Shown one piece after another: positions 59,727 through 64,000 of a DNA stretch of 64,000 bases (position 1 is its first letter; each line of letters opens with the position of its first letter). The stretch is from Streptococcus sp. DTU_2020_1001019_1_SI_AUS_MUR_006 (GTDB lineage Bacteria; Bacillota; Bacilli; Lactobacillales; Streptococcaceae), in NCBI RefSeq assembly GCF_032340315.1, contig NZ_CP135436.1:1633501-1697500 (forward strand), in the 5' to 3' direction. Below the pieces are notes generated by a model that searched no databases, was not told the origin of the DNA, and worked only from the letters and a program-made list of their open reading frames with translations. Both the position numbers and the translations under genes were made by a program.

Positions 59727-60542
59727 TTATTGTTCTACTTCTGTTAGCTTAGCAGCTTTTTCAAGATAAGTTTGGTAAGTTCCGTCATCTTTCAGTTTTT
59801 GGATGACCTTATCAACCACTTCCTTCAAATCTGAGTTACCTTTTTTGATAGCTACAGCATTTGCTTCGCCTTCTTTCATAGTCAAGCTTACAGTAGCTAC
59901 TGCCAAATCTGAGTTCTTAGCAGCATAGCTTAGTGCTACTGGCTCATCCATATGAACGGCATCAACCTTACCTGATTGAAGCTCATTGACTGCCTCACCC
60001 ATGTTTGTCAAAGAAGTCAACTGTGCCTTAGGAAGTTGCTCTTTAACCATAGATTCAGGAACAGTTCCTTTCTGAGCTGCAATATTAGCACTTGCAAGAG
60101 AGTCCAAATCCTTGTATTTTTCAAGATCTGACTTTCTGATAAGGAAGCTAATTTTATTTTCATAGTAAGGGATTGAGAAATCAAAGACTTCTTGTCTTTC
60201 TTCAGTTGCACTGATTCCCGCAATTGCTAAGTCTGCTTTTCCTGTTTGAAGACTGGTCAAGACATTATCAAAACTCATACTTGAAATTTCCAATTTCACT
60301 CCAAGTTCATCAGCGATTGCTTGCGCCATGTCAATATCCGCACCTACGACTTGGTTTTTACCATCCACAAGTGCTTGAAACTCAAAGGGTGCATAGTCGG
60401 GACTAGTTGCGACCACTAATTTTCCTTTTTGCTTGATGGCCTCCACTGCAGACTGCGAGCTTGAGCTAGACGATTGGCAAGCTACCAATAAGAAGCTTGC
60501 AAGAAAACTACATAAGATAAATATCCATTTTTTAAAATTCAT
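59727..60542 (-). CDS. Amino acid ABC transporter substrate-binding lipoprotein
   Basis: 271 residues. Signal peptide with lipobox LVAC (about 19-22) then a Ser-rich linker, so lipid-anchored outside. A type-3 solute-binding fold follows: LVVATSPDYAPFEFQ, VVGADIDMAQAIADELG, FDNVLTSLQTGKADLAIAG, VDAVHMDEPVALSY. No permease or ATPase gene is adjacent, so it is a stand-alone receptor that must dock with a transporter encoded elsewhere. Polar amino acid specificity is inferred from the family. Confidence 0.9.
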   Translation of the reverse strand: MNFKKWIFILCSFLASFLLVACQSSSSSSQSAVEAIKQKGKLVVATSPDYAPFEFQALVDGKNQVVGADIDMAQAIADELGVKLEISSMSFDNVLTSLQTGKADLAIAGISATEERQEVFDFSIPYYENKISFLIRKSDLEKYKDLDSLASANIAAQKGTVPESMVKEQLPKAQLTSLTNMGEAVNELQSGKVDAVHMDEPVALSYAAKNSDLAVATVSLTMKEGEANAVAIKKGNSDLKEVVDKVIQKLKDDGTYQTYLEKAAKLTEVEQ

Positions 60543-60573
60543 AAATAAACAACCTCTCTGTTAATTTTGTATA

Positions 60574-60602
60574 ATTATAACTTATTCAGAAATACTTGTC
60601 AA
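60574..60602 (-). promoter_or_regulatory. Promoter of the amino-acid-binding lipoprotein
   Basis: Perfect consensus on the minus strand: TTGACA (60597-60602), 17-base spacer, TATAAT (60574-60579). Confidence 0.9.
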
Positions 60603-60659
60603 GTTTTTCTTGCATTTTCATAAAATATAATTAAAAAATATAGAAATTCAGTGGTTAGT

Positions 60660-61127
60660 TTATCTATCTATTGGGAACTTATTTTCAAAAAAATCATTTA
60701 TCATATCTCGATGTTGCTGGTTTACAATTGTGATATTTTGTATGTCCCTATGTTCAAAAAATCCTAATTCTAAAGTTTCGTCACTCGTAAAAACATTTGT
60801 AGAGATAGAAGTTTCAGATGCAACTAAATACAAAATTGTAAGAACTTGAGCCTCATCACCATTTGGATAACTATCTGAATATTTTGTATAAACATTTAAA
60901 AGTTTTTTCACTGTCACTTTCAGTCCAGTTTCTTCGTAAAACTCTCGAACTAACGCTTCTACAGCCGATTCGCCTAATTCAATAGCTCCGCCTGGTAATC
61001 CCCAAGTTCCTTTATCTGCTCGTTTTTGTAATAATATTTTTCCTGATTGACTTAATATTCCACATGTGAAATTTAAAATAATTTTATCTTTTCCAACTTT
61101 TTTTCTTATATTCTGTATGTAGTTCAT
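60660..61127 (-). CDS. Nudix hydrolase
   Basis: 155 residues. The Nudix box GGAIELGESAVEALVREFYEETG is complete (about 47-69; written here as G-x5-E-x7-RE-x2-EE-x-G), following KGTWGLPGG. It differs from mutX in the flanking text and hydrolyses some nucleoside diphosphate derivative not identifiable here. AT-rich relative to its neighbours; single gene between phoU and the lipoprotein gene. Confidence 0.85.
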   Translation of the reverse strand: MNYIQNIRKKVGKDKIILNFTCGILSQSGKILLQKRADKGTWGLPGGAIELGESAVEALVREFYEETGLKVTVKKLLNVYTKYSDSYPNGDEAQVLTILYLVASETSISTNVFTSDETLELGFFEHRDIQNITIVNQQHRDMINDFFENKFPIDR

Positions 61128-61218
61128 TATTCACCTCTGACAAAGTAAATTATCTATACAATGAAAGCTTACTCTAGTAAAAAGTAAGCTTTCACAATAA
61201 TTTTATCATTTGAATACT

Positions 61219-61872
61219 TTATAATTCAACAATCTTACCTGTTTCAAAGTAAACAACCCATTCACAGATATTTTTTGCATAGTCACCGATGCGTTCCAAG
61301 TAAGAAATGACTTGGAAGTAATCACGACCTGTGACGATAGCTTCTGGGTTCTTTCTAATTTCTTCAGTTGCAAGATCACGAATATTATCAAAGTAATGGT
61401 TGATAGTTTCATCCATGGTTGCAACTTCATAGGCTTGATCCACAGAACCATTCAAATAAAGTTCTAAAGCGGCTTCAACAAAGTTTTTTACTTCACGACC
61501 CATTTTTTTAATTTCTTCTTCAACTGCAGGGATACGCTGCTCACCCTTCATACGAATCGTTGCTTTTGCGATAGATACTGCATGGTCCCCCATACGTTCT
61601 AAGTCTGACACAGCTTTTAGAACTGTTAAAACTGTACGTAAGTCTTGTGAAACTGGCTGTTGTAGGGCAATCATTTCAAATGATTTCTTTTCAAGTTTCA
61701 CTTCGTATTCGTTTACTTCTGCATCTTCCTCAATGACTTCTTTAGCCATGTCACGGTCATGCGTTACAAAAGCACGTACGGTACGATTGATTTGGGAAAG
61801 AACTTCTTGTCCCATAGCATAAAACTGATTATGCAATTTCTCTAAATCTTCTTCAAATTGAGATCGTAACAT
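61219..61872 (-). CDS. phoU: Phosphate transport regulator PhoU
   Basis: 217 residues, all helical, as two three-helix bundles with the duplicated metal-site pattern E-x3-D (DLERMGDHAVSIAKATI about 90-106 and LERIGDYAKNICEWVVYF about 190-208). PhoU restrains Pst uptake and links it to the phosphate-sensing kinase. Last gene of the pst operon, 11 bases after the second pstB. Confidence 0.95.
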   Translation of the reverse strand: MLRSQFEEDLEKLHNQFYAMGQEVLSQINRTVRAFVTHDRDMAKEVIEEDAEVNEYEVKLEKKSFEMIALQQPVSQDLRTVLTVLKAVSDLERMGDHAVSIAKATIRMKGEQRIPAVEEEIKKMGREVKNFVEAALELYLNGSVDQAYEVATMDETINHYFDNIRDLATEEIRKNPEAIVTGRDYFQVISYLERIGDYAKNICEWVVYFETGKIVEL

Positions 61873-61883
61873 CTTCTCACTCC

Positions 61884-62642
61884 TTATCCAAATTTACCTG
61901 AAATGTAGTCCTCTGTCTCCTTATGTTGAGGATAGAGGAACATTTCCTTGGTATCGTTAAATTCAATCAAATCTCCATTGAGGAAAAATCCTGTCTTATC
62001 AGAGATTCGAGATGCTTGCTGCATAGAACGAGTGACCAAGAGCATGGTGTATTTGTCTTTTAGACCATACAAGGTTTCCTCAATCTTACCCGCAGAGATA
62101 GGATCCAAGGCAGATGTAGGTTCATCCAAAAGAATAATCTTTGGACTAGTTGCTAAAACACGGGCGACGCAGACACGTTGTTGTTGTCCACCTGATAGAC
62201 CAATGGCAGAGTCATGCAAACGGTCCTTAACCTCATCCCAGATTGAAGCACGCTGTAAAGCTTTCTCCACAGCTTCATCCAAGACCTGCTTGTCTTTTTC
62301 TCCATTTATGCGGAGGCCATAAACGACATTTTCATAGATAGACATAGGGAAAGGATTAGGTTGTTGGAATACCATTCCAATTTCCTTACGCAATTCAACT
62401 GTATCGGTACGAGGGCTATAGATGTTGTGACCGTTATAAACCACTGATCCAGTTGTCGTCACTTCAGGATTGAGATCCCCCATTCGGTTAATAGCCTTTA
62501 GAAGTGTTGATTTTCCAGATCCAGACGGACCAATAAGGGCTGTAATTTCCTTGGGTTGGAATGATAAGGAAACACTATTCAAGGCCTTCTTTTTATTGTA
62601 ATAGACTGACAGGTCTGAAACCTGCAAAATCGGTTCTGTCAT
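61884..62642 (-). CDS. pstB: Phosphate ABC transporter ATPase PstB, second copy
   Basis: 252 residues. Walker [20 protein letters not shown]-loop [17 protein letters not shown], signature [14 protein letters not shown], Walker [14 protein letters not shown]; the H-loop reads [10 protein letters not shown], with Arg where His is usual (VTHSMQQAA in the neighbour). That change could weaken ATP hydrolysis in this site. Twelve bases after the first pstB. Confidence 0.94.
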   Translation of the reverse strand: MTEPILQVSDLSVYYNKKKALNSVSLSFQPKEITALIGPSGSGKSTLLKAINRMGDLNPEVTTTGSVVYNGHNIYSPRTDTVELRKEIGMVFQQPNPFPMSIYENVVYGLRINGEKDKQVLDEAVEKALQRASIWDEVKDRLHDSAIGLSGGQQQRVCVARVLATSPKIILLDEPTSALDPISAGKIEETLYGLKDKYTMLLVTRSMQQASRISDKTGFFLNGDLIEFNDTKEMFLYPQHKETEDYISGKFG

Positions 62643-62654
62643 ACTATTTCCTCT

Positions 62655-63458
62655 CTAACCAAAGTGTCCAGTTACATAGTCATTTGTTGACTGTAGCTTA
62701 GCATTTTGGAAAATATTTGCAGTTTTATCATACTCAATCAAGTCACCCAAGTAGAAAAATCCAGTGTAATCACTCGCACGCGCAGCCTGTTGCATGCTAT
62801 GGGTCACGATGATGATGGTGAAGTCCTTCTTCAACTCAAGCATAGTTTCCTCAAGCTGGGCTGTCGCAATCGGATCCAAGGCTGATGCAGGTTCATCCAT
62901 CAAGAGGATGTCTGGTTTTACTGAAATAGCACGGGCAATACAGAGACGTTGCTGCTGGCCTCCTGAAAGCGTTAAGGCTGACTTGTGAAGGTCATCTTTG
63001 ACCTGATCCCAGAGGGCAGCCTGGCGAAGTGAGGTTTCTACAATTTCATCAAGGACCTTCTTATCCTTAACTCCTGCACGTTCATGTGCAAAGGTGATGT
63101 TGCGGTAGATTGATTTAGCAAATGGGTTTGGACGTTGGAAAACCATTCCGATGTGTTTACGCATTTCATAAACATTAATTTCTGGACGGTTAACGTCAAT
63201 ACCTCGATAGAGAATCTGTCCTGTAACCTTTGCAATATCAATGGTATCATTCATACGATTAAGACTGCGTAGATAGGTTGATTTCCCAGATCCAGACGGA
63301 CCAATCAGGGCCGTGATTTTATTTTTTTCGAATTGCATATCGATGCCCTTGATGGATTCATTTTTACCGTAGTAAACATGTAAATCCTTGGTAGAGAGGG
63401 CCACTTTTTCTTCAGGGAAGGTGATGATATGCTTTTCATCCCAGTTATATTTTGACAT
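62655..63458 (-). CDS. pstB: Phosphate ABC transporter ATPase PstB, first copy
   Basis: 267 residues with an N-terminal extension of about 17 residues. Walker [20 protein letters not shown]-loop MVFQRPNPFAKSIYRNI, signature [14 protein letters not shown], Walker B ILLMDEPASALDP, H-loop VTHSMQQAA. Two different PstB copies in tandem are usual in streptococci. Ten bases after pstA. Confidence 0.95.
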   Translation of the reverse strand: MSKYNWDEKHIITFPEEKVALSTKDLHVYYGKNESIKGIDMQFEKNKITALIGPSGSGKSTYLRSLNRMNDTIDIAKVTGQILYRGIDVNRPEINVYEMRKHIGMVFQRPNPFAKSIYRNITFAHERAGVKDKKVLDEIVETSLRQAALWDQVKDDLHKSALTLSGGQQQRLCIARAISVKPDILLMDEPASALDPIATAQLEETMLELKKDFTIIIVTHSMQQAARASDYTGFFYLGDLIEYDKTANIFQNAKLQSTNDYVTGHFG

Positions 63459-63468
63459 GGCTTCTCCT

Positions 63469-64000
63469 TTAGGCAGCGGTTAATTTCTTGTGTAGGTAGC
63501 TTCCGAGTTTGCGAGCTCCAAAGTTAAAGATTAAGATAAAGATTAGGAGCACCGCAGCAGAACCTGCTGAAACAAGGGTTCCATCAGGAATAGTTCCTTC
63601 ACTGTTGACTTTCCAAATATGGACGGCCAAGGTTTCTGCTTGACGGAAGATTGAGATCGGACTGGTTACACTGAGAACATTCCAGTTTGACCAGTCAAGA
63701 GCTGGAGCTGATTGTCCTGCCGTATAGATAAGAGCCGCAGCTTCACCAAAGATACGACCTGATGCAAGGACAACACCCGTAACAATACCAGGTAAGGCTT
63801 CGGGGATAACGACATGAAGAACTGTTTCCCAACGAGAAAGTCCAAGTGCTAAACCAGCTTCACGTTGTGTATGGTGAACGTGTTTTAAGCTGTCTTCAAC
63901 ATTACGTGTCATCTGTGGAAGGTTAAAGACGGTCAAAGCCAAGGCACCAGAAATAATTGAAAATCCATACTCAAACTGAACTACAAAGATGAGGTAACCA
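63469..64000 (-). CDS. pstA: Phosphate ABC transporter permease PstA, C-terminal part
   Basis: The frame stays open to the window edge, giving about 176 visible codons. Text includes FEYGFSIISGALALTVFNLP, the coupling loop QREAGLALGLSRWETVLHVVIPEALPG, and a last membrane segment near the C-terminus. PstA with PstC forms the high-affinity phosphate channel. The gene continues upstream beyond base 64000. Confidence 0.93.
   Translation of the reverse strand, partial: GYLIFVVQFEYGFSIISGALALTVFNLPQMTRNVEDSLKHVHHTQREAGLALGLSRWETVLHVVIPEALPGIVTGVVLASGRIFGEAAALIYTAGQSAPALDWSNWNVLSVTSPISIFRQAETLAVHIWKVNSEGTIPDGTLVSAGSAAVLLIFILIFNFGARKLGSYLHKKLTAA

Overview
The window looks like chromosomal DNA of a mitis-group Streptococcus (S. 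mitis, S. oralis or S. pneumoniae relatives). The support is low GC content, two BOX repeats of the pneumococcal A-B-B-C type, an IS3-family element, and housekeeping genes that closely resemble remembered pneumococcal proteins (MutX, UvrB, the fused GlnPH permease, YlxM, CpsY, PotABCD, two PstB copies). Species identity is inferred from memory of these families, not from a search.

Region 1 (1-9.5 kb, all minus strand) is an accessory graveyard of an Rhs/WapA-type polymorphic toxin. It holds broken Rhs cores and eroded C-terminal toxin tips, two of them HNH-like. Next to these sit many largely intact immunity genes: barstar-like, SMI1/KNR4-like, DUF6881-like, three Imm26-like, one Imm51-like, one Imm33/DUF2185-like and two unrecognised. 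A tandem duplication of about 1 kb and repeated terminator modules show recombination among cassettes.

Region 2 (9.7-34.5 kb) is core DNA with insertions. The core genes are rplJ-rplL with an L10 leader, niaX-niaR, mutX, uvrB, glnPQ, zwf, ftsY and two Cof-type phosphatases. The insertions are an unrecognised 677-residue membrane protein directly downstream of uvrB, an IS3 element with 3-bp target duplication behind glnQ, a BOX element in front of zwf, and a restriction-modification island. That island consists of a Phd/YefM-like protein, an M-like subunit, and a 1364-residue GIY-YIG/helicase/adenine-methylase fusion. It is flanked by an aldo/keto reductase fragment and about 660 bp without a gene.

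Region 3 (33.8-64 kb) is mostly core: a UPF0126/TRIC-like protein, smc-rnc, ylxM-ffh, cpsY-lspA-rluD, sodA, holA, pyrD, gdhA, an alanine T-box operon (LURP-one protein plus alaS), murB-potABCD, an intramembrane protease, budA, a MocR regulator behind a second BOX element, an amino-acid-binding lipoprotein, a Nudix hydrolase, and the phosphate operon pstA(partial)-pstB-pstB-phoU.

The main candidates for undescribed biology are the 677-residue uvrB-linked gene, the immunity-gene array with eroded toxins, the restriction island led by a solo antitoxin-like protein, and the potA start region, where a short ORF with a better start overlaps a TTG-initiated potA.
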